The notes beneath the pieces were generated by a model. That model searched no databases. It was not told the DNA's origin and saw nothing but the letters and a program-made list of their open reading frames with translations. A stretch of 64,000 nucleotides of DNA from Meandrina meandrites (lineage: Eukaryota; Cnidaria; Anthozoa; Scleractinia; Meandrinidae): contig OY855906.1 in the NCBI GenBank assembly GCA_963693305.1, forward strand, positions 23,168,789-23,232,788, given 5' to 3'. Shown one piece after another: positions 10,537 to 20,595 of the stretch; the first letter of the stretch is position 1, and the number at the start of each line of letters is the position of its first letter. The position numbers and the translations under genes are program-made.

Positions 10537-12257
10537 CTGTTGAGCAGGGAAAATGGAGGAAAAATGTAAACGAAACTATCACTCCAGGAGAAAGAGAATG
10601 CATCTACATGGGTAGCCCCAGGGTCAGGCTTCCAAGAAACATATTTTGGAAGCTGGTTGTTCAATCGGGAAGCAAACAAATCGATTTCAGGGGTACCCAG
10701 TATGTCTGTAATCTTATGAAAAATTTTTGGTTGGAGCTGCCACTCAGTTCTCTCATTAAACTGTCTGGAGTGTTTATCTGCCTCAACATTGAGAACACCA
10801 GGCAAATGACATGCAGTCAACCAAGTATCATTTTCCATACAGCACAGCCAAATCTTTTTGGCAAGTGTGTTACAAGGAGGAGATTTTGTGCCCCCCATTG
10901 CATTTAGGTAGCAGACAGTTGTGGAGTTATCGCTTTTTATGCACACATGCTTCCCTTTCAATAAAGGGAGAAACGATTTAATACCAAAATGCACTGCCAG
11001 TAATTCAAGCTCATTGATGTGCTTTTGTTTTTCAACAGGGGACCACATGCCTTGGGCTGACTGTCCATTACATACTGCCCCCCAGCCCAATAATGAAGCA
11101 TCAGTTTCCATTTCTATATCTGGGTTGACTGTGACGATATTCTTGCATGCTGTAGGTAGATTAGCTACCCACCAGCGAAGATCGCTTATAGATTCTGGGG
11201 AGAGTGTCATACTAGCTTCATAATTGCCTTTATTTTGTTGCAAGGCAGTATTCTTGTCAATTTCGATACTCCTATAAAAGAGAGGTCCAAACTGGACAGC
11301 TGGCAGAGCAGATACCAATAGACCAATAACTTGGGCAACCTCTCTTATGGAGGTTGGTTTTCCCTTCAACAGTTGTTGGCAAGCTAAAATTATTTTCTCT
11401 GTTTTTTCTGTAGTGAGAAATACTTTCATCTCAATAGAATCCAGAATGAAGCCAAGAAATGCTAATTTTTGACAAGGTTGCAACACTGACTTGTCATAGT
11501 TCATAAGGAAACCTAAAGACTCAAACAGAGTTTGGGTGGCTAGAACATTGTTTTTACAGTCAGTCTTAGAGTCCCCTTGTAGATAGGAATCATCAATGTA
11601 TCCAACATTCAAGTAGCCTTGGCTACGCAATGTGCTATATACTGGTTTTAACAGTTTGGTAAAACATCTTGGTGCAGATGCTAGGCCATTGGGTAGACAT
11701 GTGTATTGAAACAAGGTATTTCTCCAGAAAAACCGTAAATATTTCCTGTGCTCAACAGCCACAGGAACTGTATAGTAAGCATCTGTCAGATCTATAGAGG
11801 CCATATAACAATTTTTCTTCATTAATTGTATAGCACATGTCAAACTTTCCATTTTAAAATGTTGATACTCTATTGAGGCATTCAATCCTTTCAGATTCAA
11901 GATCAATCTGTAAGAACCATTTTTCTTTTTCCTGAGAAAAATGGTAGAGATGTACTGACCATAACTGGGAACAGCTTCCTCAAGAACCCCTTTACAGAGC
12001 AATTTTTGTATTTCAGCATCAATAATTGCAGCCTCATGACGATTAAATTTAATTGGAGGCATAGGATACTGTTGGAAGGGGTTTTCAATAAACTCGAGGT
12101 GGCAGTGTTCAACCATGTCAAGAATATGACTGTCAGAGGTAATGGCTTGCCAAGCAGAGAGAAAATATTTGAGCCTGCCAGCAACTTGCAATTTTATGTC
12201 CCTTACCTCAATATTTTGGTCATTGCTCAGTTCTGGTTCTTCTGAGCACTCTTTTTT
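10173..12257 (-). CDS. DIRS reverse transcriptase-RNase H
   Basis: The RT fingers and palm are recognisable: RLILNLKGLNASIEYQHF, the first aspartate in SIDLTDAYYTVPV, GLASAPRCFTKLL, and the active-site box GYIDDSYLQGD (a YxDD box reading YIDD). RNase H follows with METDASLLGWGAV, INELELLAVHFG and SDNSTTVCYLN. The C-terminal ~180 residues cover the DIRS-specific tail that overlaps the recombinase. The first in-frame start-like codon is only a TTG (12191). The frame stays open upstream into the 3' end of the gag ORF, so translation probably depends on a -1 frameshift near 12251. No disabling mutation was seen. Confidence 0.85.
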   Translation of the reverse strand, partial: KKECSEEPELSNDQNIEVRDIKLQVAGRLKYFLSAWQAITSDSHILDMVEHCHLEFIENPFQQYPMPPIKFNRHEAAIIDAEIQKLLCKGVLEEAVPSYGQYISTIFLRKKKNGSYRLILNLKGLNASIEYQHFKMESLTCAIQLMKKNCYMASIDLTDAYYTVPVAVEHRKYLRFFWRNTLFQYTCLPNGLASAPRCFTKLLKPVYSTLRSQGYLNVGYIDDSYLQGDSKTDCKNNVLATQTLFESLGFLMNYDKSVLQPCQKLAFLGFILDSIEMKVFLTTEKTEKIILACQQLLKGKPTSIREVAQVIGLLVSALPAVQFGPLFYRSIEIDKNTALQQNKGNYEASMTLSPESISDLRWWVANLPTACKNIVTVNPDIEMETDASLLGWGAVCNGQSAQGMWSPVEKQKHINELELLAVHFGIKSFLPLLKGKHVCIKSDNSTTVCYLNAMGGTKSPPCNTLAKKIWLCCMENDTWLTACHLPGVLNVEADKHSRQFNERTEWQLQPKIFHKITDILGTPEIDLFASRLNNQLPKYVSWKPDPGATHVDAFSFSWSDSFVYIFPPFSLLNRCLQKLEKDQTLALLVAPIWPTQVWWPRLLRLLVATPLMLPQNKDLLMLPHSGAQHPLRNQMRMMACLLSSNLLKQEEYRSQLSDCSWRLGEEVPRNSTRGISKSGQHFVSKGKSIIFNHL

Positions 12258-13615
12258 CCCCCCTCCTTCTTGTTGAAGAAGGGGCGACGGTAGTTTTTTG
12301 ACGGCCCAGAGTAGTTGTTTTTATACCTGCTTTGGTATCTGTCTGAGTGGCCATCATTCCTAGATCTTTTGAAGCTTTGCTTCATCTCCCTGCTAATCTT
12401 TGAAGTAATTCGATTAGTGTCAGTGATGTCTTTTACCGCTTTGGGTAGGTCGTCTCCAAATAGCTCCGTTGTTATTGGGTTTGATGGAGCACAGAGATAG
12501 CGGTAGCTAGTATGGAGCTCTGGTTTGAGGGCTTCTCTGCGCCTGATGTTTAGTTCTATGTTAGCATTAGCCATCAGTAGAACACCATCCATGAGTCTAC
12601 TGACTATTTGGTCCTTTGGTAACATATCTGGTGTGCTGATTAGGTCATTTACAACCTGAACCACAGATGTTGTTCCCTTTATAAGAGACTTCTGTACCTT
12701 CTGGAGTTTGATGTCCGAGGTACGTGCTCTATCTGAAAGATTATTCCAGATAGCTAAATTAACTCTGGTTTCAGCCAGGGTTGCACAGTTCTTTGGCCTG
12801 AGGTAGCGTTTTTTGATCTCATTCAGCTTATCTTCCTCAGGTTTTTCTTTCAGCAACTTTTGGACAATAACAGCCAAGTTTTCGTTAATTTCAGCGCCAT
12901 CTTGTTCAGACACATTGAACTCTTTTTCGAGTTGGCTAAGTATGGCACTATTATCCTTGCTTAGAACAGTGTTATCGTCAGTTTTTTGTTTCTTTGGAGC
13001 AGGCTCCTCGGGTTCAATGTCCGACCCGCCATCAGTGTCATCCGACTCGGAGAGTGCGGATGCATTGTCGTCGCCTTTGGCGTCGTCGTTTTTAGCTTGT
13101 AGCAGTTTATTTAAACTGCTGAATCCTTTGTTCATCTGTACAGCAAAGCCTGAAAAAGCCTCTTTCAAAACAACAGCCATATCTGTGGATGAACTTTGGT
13201 CCGAGGCAGCAGATTTTCGTGCAGTGCTTAGACGCTCTTTTGGCGCGCTTTCTCCCTTTGAATGAGTCGAAGAACTGCTGGGCTCTGCCGCCGTAGTTTT
13301 TCCCGCGGCCTTCTTGCGAAGTTTAGAGCCACCAGAGGGTGTTTTACTACCCTTCGTTTGCAATTGAGCATCACTTTTGAGTGATTTAGTGGGATCTTTG
13401 GTCCCAGAATTAGGATTTGTGCCCTCTTTTGGAGTCGAATCGATGTGCTTCTCGGCACGTGCTTTGCTTCGTCTTTGGTTAATTCCGCCATTGTTTACCG
13501 GCGGTGTCGCGTCAATTCCTTCGGTCCAGTTCGCTAAAACTGCGTCTGAGTCTGAGCTCACTCGGAGCCGAGTCTCTGCGGTAGGTTTGTTGTCAATTTC
13601 CGATGGTTCATCCAT
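12227..13615 (-). CDS. DIRS gag-like protein (462 aa)
   Basis: It starts with ATG (13615) a little inside the left terminal repeat and ends just before the RT region. The N-terminal half is low in complexity and rich in S, T, K and acidic residues (about residues 1-215). The middle is helical and charged. The last ~60 residues are strongly basic and aromatic (SFKRSRNDGHSDRYQSRYK, NYRRPFF), a likely RNA-binding tail. No CCHC knuckle is present, which is usual for DIRS gag. It ends in a lysine-rich run over the slippery sequence. The role is inferred from position and composition. Confidence 0.7.
   Translation of the reverse strand: MDEPSEIDNKPTAETRLRVSSDSDAVLANWTEGIDATPPVNNGGINQRRSKARAEKHIDSTPKEGTNPNSGTKDPTKSLKSDAQLQTKGSKTPSGGSKLRKKAAGKTTAAEPSSSSTHSKGESAPKERLSTARKSAASDQSSSTDMAVVLKEAFSGFAVQMNKGFSSLNKLLQAKNDDAKGDDNASALSESDDTDGGSDIEPEEPAPKKQKTDDNTVLSKDNSAILSQLEKEFNVSEQDGAEINENLAVIVQKLLKEKPEEDKLNEIKKRYLRPKNCATLAETRVNLAIWNNLSDRARTSDIKLQKVQKSLIKGTTSVVQVVNDLISTPDMLPKDQIVSRLMDGVLLMANANIELNIRRREALKPELHTSYRYLCAPSNPITTELFGDDLPKAVKDITDTNRITSKISREMKQSFKRSRNDGHSDRYQSRYKNNYSGPSKNYRRPFFNKKEGGKKSAQKNQN
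12251..12257 (-). promoter_or_regulatory. Candidate -1 ribosomal frameshift site
   Basis: In the gag frame the codons read GGA AAA AAG, so A AAA AAG is placed exactly as an X XXY YYZ slippery heptamer. A -1 slip leads straight into the open RT frame, which has no ATG of its own nearby. A run of Gs lies just upstream. No downstream stem-loop was modelled. Confidence 0.5.
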
Positions 13616-13691
13616 GCTTATCGTTCAGAAAAACAGCTGTGATATGAAGAGTAAAATTTTCACAGCCAACCTGATCGGCGACAAGCGTTGC

Positions 13692-13752
13692 ACTGATTGG
13701 CGCATGCGCTTGCTATCTCATGGAATCTCTCAGCATGGTAACGAGGTAGAAT
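13692..13752. repeat. DIRS left inverted terminal repeat
   Basis: On the reverse strand it begins ATTCTACCTCGTTACC and includes GCTGAGAGATTCCATGAG and GCGCATGCGCC. It pairs with 9056-9116. Confidence 0.75.
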
Positions 13753-16640
13753 CACTGTTGTCACTGGATATTTCTTTTATCCTTCATAGTCTATTTCCAA
13801 TAAAATACAAGATTATAAGCTGAATGACAGCAGAACTTGAATCTTCACGACGAAGCATCAAAAATCCCCGCGTGTATACTCGATACGTTATTCGAACACG
13901 CGCAATACTTATGCGTAATGGCGAGTGCGCATTGTTGCCGCTGACAAAAGGATCGCAGTGCCATTGTTTATGGCGGTTGCTGGGGACTCCCGTTTTGATT
14001 CTTTTGAGGACACCTAGCACACTAGAAATACGTCATTTTCCTCGTTTCTTCCACGAAATACGTGTCCCAGAAGCCAATGCAACGTAGACAACAGAAAACA
14101 AACATGGCGGACAAGAATTGTGCGTACGAGGACGCAACAACAAGCAAAATTTGACGGATTCTCGGCACGTGTGGCGCGAAAATAAAAATACTTCCACGGG
14201 TTTTATTGAATTCTTCTGAAATTTGGCAGAGTTAACAAACACAAATGAAGCTATGTTCCCTGACTTAGCCGCCATGTATCGTTGCTTCGGATCGATATTA
14301 CGGTATGTCACTTGTTTGGTTTAGAAAGGTTCAATTATTTTTTGTTTGATTAACATTTGGATGGCGGCTAACTAAGACAAGAATCCTTTTTTACAAGTAT
14401 TAAATGCTACAAAGCAGAAAGGTTTTAAAAGAAAAGCTACGGAGAAAATCACATAAGTATTTATTTGCGTGACATTTTTAGGTATTAATTTTCACACCTT
14501 TCTGATGAGAAATTGACATTTCTGACTTCAAATTCGGATTCTACTGTAAAAATTACCTTGGGGTAGTGTTACCAGGAACTCACACAAAGTTGATAAATTA
14601 TTTTAAAATGGCCTCATTTTACACCCATCTGACAAGTAAGTACCACCTTAAGATTGATTGGAAACCCTGTGCCAGTATCCACCCGAGGCTCCAAGGCAGT
14701 CACACCTTTTTTAATATAATCTATCAACTAGTGAGTATAACTTACAGGTATTAATACTAAATTTACTTCTTTTTCTTTATAGAGCATTTTATACCAAATG
14801 GTGGAAAACACCAATAAAGGGGTGGCGAATGGCGTTTCAAAAATGTTGAGTCTCGGCAAATTTACGCCGAGTCTCGGAATCTCGGCGCTTGAAAATAGGG
14901 TCTCGGAATCTCGGATTTCTAGAAATATGATGGTCTCGGAGTCTCGGATTTTGAAAATTTGGATCTCAAACTCTCGCCAATGGACTTCAACTGTTTTATC
15001 TGCAAGCTTATCCGAAACGAGAAATTAAGAGCGAATGTCTGTAAGAATCAAACAAAATCGGAAAAAGCGGCAAAAGTGTGAAAACTCAAAATTGTTCAAA
15101 CTCTGACTGTAAGTAGTCCATAATGAGTTATTCATCACCATGCAATTTATTTGTCAAATAACTCTTTCTTTCAGCAGGAAATGACAATCATAAATTTCAT
15201 GGCCACACACGGGAAAACTCGACTTGAAAATTAGCGATTTTAAAGCAAACCACTTGCCTGTACTATAACACCTAAAGACATCCACTTGTTATCAGCTTAT
15301 TCTACATCTTTTCCAGATTTTATTCTATAATTTCTATGAAGAGATCTGAAAGAAATCCCACTCTTTCTCTATGGAAATGACAAGGTAAATTTAAGAGATT
15401 ATTCACCATACTACCTTTATCTCAAATAAACTGATATTTTGGAAATATAGTCAAGAAGAAATGGCCTTTCAATTGATGTTACTTTTTGTCTGGGGAAATT
15501 AAATCGTTCTCTCTGAGAAAGCGCTAAAAATCACGAAATCAAGCAAATAAGAGATTGCGTGACAGACGTGACAAAGGTGGAAAATGTGATTTTCAGATAT
15601 TTTAGCCCAAACTCGATAAAAACAAACTGATTTCAGTCTTTGCTGTTCATACAACAACAACATTTTATTTTGAGAATCTACGTTTTTTGCTTATTATATC
15701 AATCTACCGACCGTACCGACTATATATGTATGTCGATTCATATGGTAGAGAAAACCCTACAACTGAAGTTTGAGAGCAAAGATGGATTTTTCCATCTGAC
15801 TGTAACTATGAGACATCTTTTGATATGGCAGATTTATCCCAAACCTGCAAAAATCAAATCACCTTCCAATCTGCCGAAGCCCCTCTTGGAATTTATGTAA
15901 GAATTTTTGGGAAGCCCCCTTTGTGTTGCGTTATCTTTGGTTTCCAACTGATTAATATGATTGTCACTGAAAAGTATTCTGTGGTTTTTGCCCTACAGAA
16001 AATTATTTTTCGCTCAAAATGGACCAAACAGTTGTGGATCAAACATTTGCTTATTAATTTATTCATGTTACCCAAGTGTCAGGCGAAATAATATAGAAAT
16101 AATAAGATTAGTTTATTTATAGTTTATTCATGTTATGAGTGACACACAAAATACTTACATAGCCAGCTTTTTCAAAGTTGTAGACCCGTTTAACCGAGCC
16201 TCCTTTCGGGGATCCGGGAGTATGCTTCCTCGAGGAAGGTCTTTTTTCTTCATATAAAGACCGCTGAAAACGTGACTGTTTTCCTTCACTTTTGTCGATT
16301 TTTATTGTATTTTGACATCACCTAAATTCTAACATTTCACAATAGAGAATGGCACTAATTCTCACTCATTCCTAAATTAATGAACCATTGTGCATTAGAC
16401 GGCTGTCACTTCGCTTCCGAGTTTTCACCCGTGAGAAAAGCCTTGATCTCATCACGAAAGGGTAGTTGTGAGATATATTACCTGTAAGCGATATGTTAAA
16501 ACTACATTGATTTCCATTTCATCTTTCTTAAAAGTGCTCAACCTGAAATGTTTTACTTGCACATTTTAAAAATACGTTGCTGAAAATATTGCCGGCCAGC
16601 CCTGGCTAATTTTTGTACTGGCCTGTACGTTAGCTATATA

Positions 16641-16678
16641 TTAAACAAGGGCTACGCCGCAAGTGAGCCCTTGTTTAA
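16641..16678. repeat. Short perfect hairpin
   Basis: TTAAACAAGGGCT and AGCCCTTGTTTAA flank a 12-base loop. Its function is unknown; it may be a terminus of an older foldback repeat. Confidence 0.45.
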
Positions 16679-16824
16679 AAACAGTCTACTAGGTATACCA
16701 TGTCCACGTATCATAATGGCTGTTAAGAATTAAGCGGAAGGTTGGACAAGCAGCTTCCTCCAATCCATCCTCGGAGACCCAGGGGCAGTTAGTGGGGGTG
16801 AAACGAGTAAGCCGGGCAGAAATC

Positions 16825-16953
16825 TGTGGAGTCCTGGGACTAGTAGAGTCGTCACATGACAAGAAGGCCGTCTTGATCGAGTTAGTTGAGTTCTTGCCAT
16901 GTGTGTGTTGTAACTCGGAGTTTGCACACTGTTTATGTATTAAATACACTACA
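16825..16953 (+). repeat. Gypsy 5' LTR (129 bp)
   Basis: It runs from TGTGGAGTCCTGGGACT to ATACACTACA. It differs from the 3' LTR at only a couple of positions (for example CACATGAC against CACGTGAC). Confidence 0.88.
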
Positions 16954-17026
16954 TTTTTGGCGACGAGGAACGTGATCGAACGACCACGACCAGGTAGACT
17001 AGAGTGAAGCGAAGTCTGCACGGAAA

Positions 17027-19358
17027 ATGCCTACATTTGGGAAATTAGACGAATACAACGAAACGGAAGATTGGCGCCATTACATTGAGCGTGTTAACCA
17101 CTTCTTTGAAGCCAACGAGATTACGGATCCTGGCAAGAAAAGATCCATTTTCCTGGTTAGTGTGGGAGCCAAAACCTACAAGCTTATACGAAGTCTGGTT
17201 GCTCCGGAAGAACCGAAGGATAAAAGCTATGAGGACTTAGCGAAACTCGCCCAGGAACATTTCATGCCCAAGCCTTCCGCTATTGTTCAACGATTCAAGT
17301 TTAACACTCGCTCTCAACAACCAGGTGAGACCATTGCCATGTTTTTAGCTGAGTTGAGGCACCTGACCGAACACTGTGAATTTGGGACAACATTAGATGA
17401 AATGCTACGTGATCGGCTTGTGTGTGGTGTTCACGACATCAGAATACAGCGTCGTTTACTAGCCGAACCGAAATTAACCCTGAAGCGAGCGCTCAATCTG
17501 GCTCTCGCAATTGAGGCCGCAGATAAGGATGCCTCGGAGATACAAAAGGGGGACTCTCAGGAAGGGGATACCCCGGTCAACAAAGTCGATTTTAAAGTGG
17601 AAAAGGGTGGCGAAATTAGTTGTTATCGCTGTGGCGGTAATCACTACCCCAAAAGCTGTCATTTTAAGGATGCGAAATGTTATGCTTGTGGAAAGTTAGG
17701 TCACCTATCTCGAGTGTGCCAGGCCAAAAAGAAGGGGAAACTTCCACCTCCCAGTAATAATAAGAAGACGGACACCCCACAGGATACCCATCTCCTAGAG
17801 GGAGGAGAGGAGGCAATGGAGAGAGAACAGGGTGTGGGTGCATTTTCGTTGTTTACCCTTGGCAGTAAACGACCCTCACCGTACAAAGTGCAACTGAGTG
17901 TTGGTGGGCAAGCACTAGAAATGGAAGTTGACACAGGGGCTTCATTGTCAGTGATTAGAGAGGGCACCTACAAAAACCTTGTCTCAGAAAACAGGGCACC
18001 CCCATTAGAGAAATCAGGAATTGTCCTTCGCACATACACTGGGGAAGAGGTCAAGCCTGAGGGGGTGTGTACAGTTGACGTGGATGATGAAGGGGGCAAA
18101 TACTCCCTGCCATTGTTAGTTGTAAGTGGAGAAGGCCTAGCTCTGTTAGGAAGGAATTGGCTGGAAGAAATTAAGCTAAATTGGCCAAGGATTAAGCAAC
18201 TTACTTCGCATGACAAGCGACTCGGAGAGATTTTGCAGAAACATGCACAGCTATTTGGGAAGAGTCTGGGGACCCTACAGGGGACAAAGGCCAAAATCCA
18301 TGTGGATCTCACAGCCACCCCCATTTTCCATAAAGCCAGACCAGTGCCATATGCTCTCAGGGAGAAAATTGAGCAAGACCTGGAAAGACTTGAGAAGGCA
18401 GGGACCATTGAACCCGTCCAATATTCAGAGTGGGCCACACCCATTGTCCCAGTCATGAAGAGTGATGGCACAGTAAGAGTCTGTGGAGATTACAAGCTTA
18501 CTGTTAATAAGGTCTCCAAATTGGATGGCTACCCTATTCCCAAGCTTGATGATCTATACACAAAGTTGGCTGGAGGTCAAATGTTTACTGAGTTAGACTT
18601 GAGCCATGCTTATGAGCAGATGCTTGTGCACGAGAATTCAAGGGAATTTTTGACAATTAACACCCATAAAGGCCTTTTTAGATATAACCGCCTTCCGTAT
18701 GGGGTCTCTTCAGCGCCCGGCATCTTCCAGAGAACCATGGAGGGTTTGCTGCAAGGAATCCCTTCGACAGGAGTTTTGCTAGATAATATTCTCATCACAG
18801 GGCCCAGCACAGACGAGCACCTAGACAACATCGAGAAAGTTTTAGGACGCCTTTCTGATGCCGGGTTGCGGCTCAAAGCTGAAAAGTGCCAATTTATGAA
18901 GCCCGTTTTGGAGTGCCTGGGGCACCGCATTGACGCAGAAGGGTTCCATCCTGTTGATGCAAAGGTGAAGGCCATCAAGGAGGCCCCAACCCCAACTAAT
19001 CCCTCTGAGCTGAAGTCTTTTCTAGGGATGCTTAACTTCTATGGCAAGTTCATGCCCGACCTATCGTCCCACCTGGAGCCACTGCACGAGCTTCTGAGGA
19101 AAGATATCTGTTGGAAATGGGGTGCAGAGCAACAAGAGGCATTTGATAAGGCCAAGAATCGACTTCGATCATCAGATGTACTAGTGCATTATGATCCTGA
19201 GAAAGAGTTGGTGGTATCTTGTGATGCTTCACCCTATGGTATTGGGGCAGTCCTAGCCCATGTTATGAAAGATGGCTCAGAGAAACCAGTTGCATATGCC
19301 TCACAAACACTCTTCACAGCGGAGAGGAACTATGGCCACCTAGATAAAGAGGCACTAG
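17027..19358 (+). pseudogene. Gypsy gag-pol, first part, broken
   Basis: Starting at ATG 17027, the gag region is followed by two zinc knuckles (CYRCGGNHYPKSC and CYACGKLGHLSRVC near residues 199-231). Then come an aspartic protease motif (VDTGASLSVI), RT (VCGDYKLTVNK, ELDLSHAYEQM) and the start of RNase H (VSCDASPYGIGAVL). The RT catalytic box reads LLDNILITG where Gypsy elements carry YxDD. The second aspartate is Asn and the Tyr is Leu, so the polymerase should be dead. The frame is cut by a LINE within RNase H at the GCACTAG duplication (19352-19358). Confidence 0.85.
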
Positions 19359-20588
19359 ATAGATAGAGATAGATGCTTTAATAGATAGATGCTTTATTAA
19401 AACTAAATTGCAACCCGAGGGTTGAATTATATAGTTTTTTACAAAAAAATTACAATGGTTAAAAAAGGTTAAAATTACATATACAAAAAAATATACAACT
19501 ATGAAATGTCAAATATTTAAAATTTGAGCGCATTGCTAAGAATGAATGAGTTCTTCAATCTATTTGTCTTAAAATTAGCATTAAATTTTCGTTTCTTCCT
19601 CAAATTGTAATGACAGGTGTTCCTCTCTGGGAGTAAATTATGGAGTTTGTTATTCGTGTCTTCTGCAATCTTTGAAAAAAGCTTGTTCGTTAGGGACTGT
19701 CTTCTTGCTGAAAGAGTTTCAAGACCAGCCTGAGCCAAAGCTTCTTGGTAGGGCTTGAAAGGAAAAATGATGCGCATTGCCCTCCTTTGGATCCTCTCTA
19801 ACTCTTCTGAAAGGTACTTTGGAAGACTATCATGGAATACTGGACAAGCATATTCAGTAAGAGGACGAATACAAGTTCGATAAAATTGAATTAGCTCCTG
19901 TGTTCCGAGACCAGAGTGTTTGAGCTGCGACAGACAATACATTCGTTTCCTAGATTTCTTTCCGATTTCTTCAATGTGACAATTCCATTTAAGGTTACAT
20001 GTAATGTGCATACCTAGAATCTTAGCCTTGGGAACGCATTCGATTTCACTACCATTAATTACAATGGGGTCAAAGGAATTGTTTGCTGTACTAAAAGTTA
20101 TTCGAAGTTCCTTGCACTTTGCCTCATTGAGCTGGAACTTGTCTTCAGCTGCTCTGGTTACGAAGGTATCAACGGCGGTTTGGATGGTACTTGGCCGGTT
20201 CTTGGCTACGGTTTCTGAGATGGTGGTGTCGTCAACGTATTTCCATAGCTTGTTATCAGGAATGTCGAGTTCATTAATCATAATGATGAACAGCCACGGG
20301 CCAAGCTTAGTCCCTTGGGGGACCCCTGCTGGGATTGCCCCCCACTCAGAGAAGCAGTCGGAGCCGAGCTTCACTCGTTGCTTGCGGTCGGTAAGAAAAT
20401 CGATAATCCAGAACAGAATAGCCTCAGGGAGATCATAGTTGTGCAGTTTATTGGTCAATATGTGATGATCAATAAGATCAAAGGCTTTCTTGAAGTCGAA
20501 CAGGACCGCCCTTACTGTGGCCCCATCACCGTCGGTTGCACTGTTCCATTCGTGAATCATGCTGATAAGCGCTTCAGTTGTACTTACA
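19359..20588 (-). mobile_element. 5'-truncated LINE inserted in Gypsy pol
   Basis: It is flanked by the 7 bp duplication GCACTAG (19352-19358 and 20589-20595). Its 3' end is at the low-coordinate side and finishes in a short ATAGATAG-type microsatellite with AAAGCATCTAT repeats. This is typical of CR1/L2/Rex-like non-LTR elements, which lack a poly(A) tail. The 5' end is missing, so it was dead on arrival. Confidence 0.82.
19517..20588 (-). pseudogene. LINE reverse transcriptase, C-terminal part
   Basis: It is open from the truncated 5' edge to the stop at 19517. RT motifs in order are LFDFKKAFDLIDHHIL, PAGVPQGTKLGPWLF and the catalytic KYVDDTTISE. The thumb and C-terminal region follow (RKRMYCLSQLKHSGLG, RIQRRAMRIIFP). 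The endonuclease domain and N-terminal RT are absent because of 5' truncation. The clade is probably CR1/L2/Rex-like, judged from the GVPQGT context and the microsatellite tail. Confidence 0.75.
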
Positions 20589-20595
20589 GCACTAG

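Larger units (their letters stand above)
9007..13752 (-). mobile_element. Complete DIRS-type retrotransposon
   Basis: DIRS elements replicate by reverse transcription and integrate through a tyrosine recombinase instead of an integrase. In minus-strand order the window shows a left inverted terminal repeat (13752-13692), a gag-like ORF, an RT-RNase H ORF, an overlapping tyrosine recombinase ORF, an internal complementary region (about 9299-9177) and a right inverted repeat (9116-9007). The two terminal repeats share about 60 bp, including GCTGAGAGATT and AGCAAGCGCATGCGCCAATCAG. The internal region contains complements of both outer ends, side by side. All three reading frames are open. No target duplication is expected for this class. 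It lies inside the 7.2 kb TTAA element. Confidence 0.85.
7443..14647. mobile_element. 7.2 kb TTAA-flanked element, non-autonomous
   Basis: The left end GGTGGTACTTACCGGTCAG and the inverted right end (GGTGGTACTTACTTGTCAG on the reverse strand) form imperfect terminal repeats. TTAA flanks it at 7439-7442 and 14648-14651. The left TTAA is shared with the palindromic element next to it. The body holds a hAT-like MITE (7875-8585), a complete DIRS element (9007-13752) and non-coding DNA at 8586-9006 and 13753-14647. No transposase of its own was found. It lies in an intron of the BEN-like gene. Confidence 0.55.

Noticed and set aside
12813..13823. Forward-strand frames of about 150 aa opposite the DIRS gag
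   Set aside because: They mirror the intact gag ORF on the other strand and have no recognisable motifs.
17968..18978. Reverse-strand frames inside Gypsy pol
   Set aside because: They lie opposite a well-supported pol frame and lack motifs.
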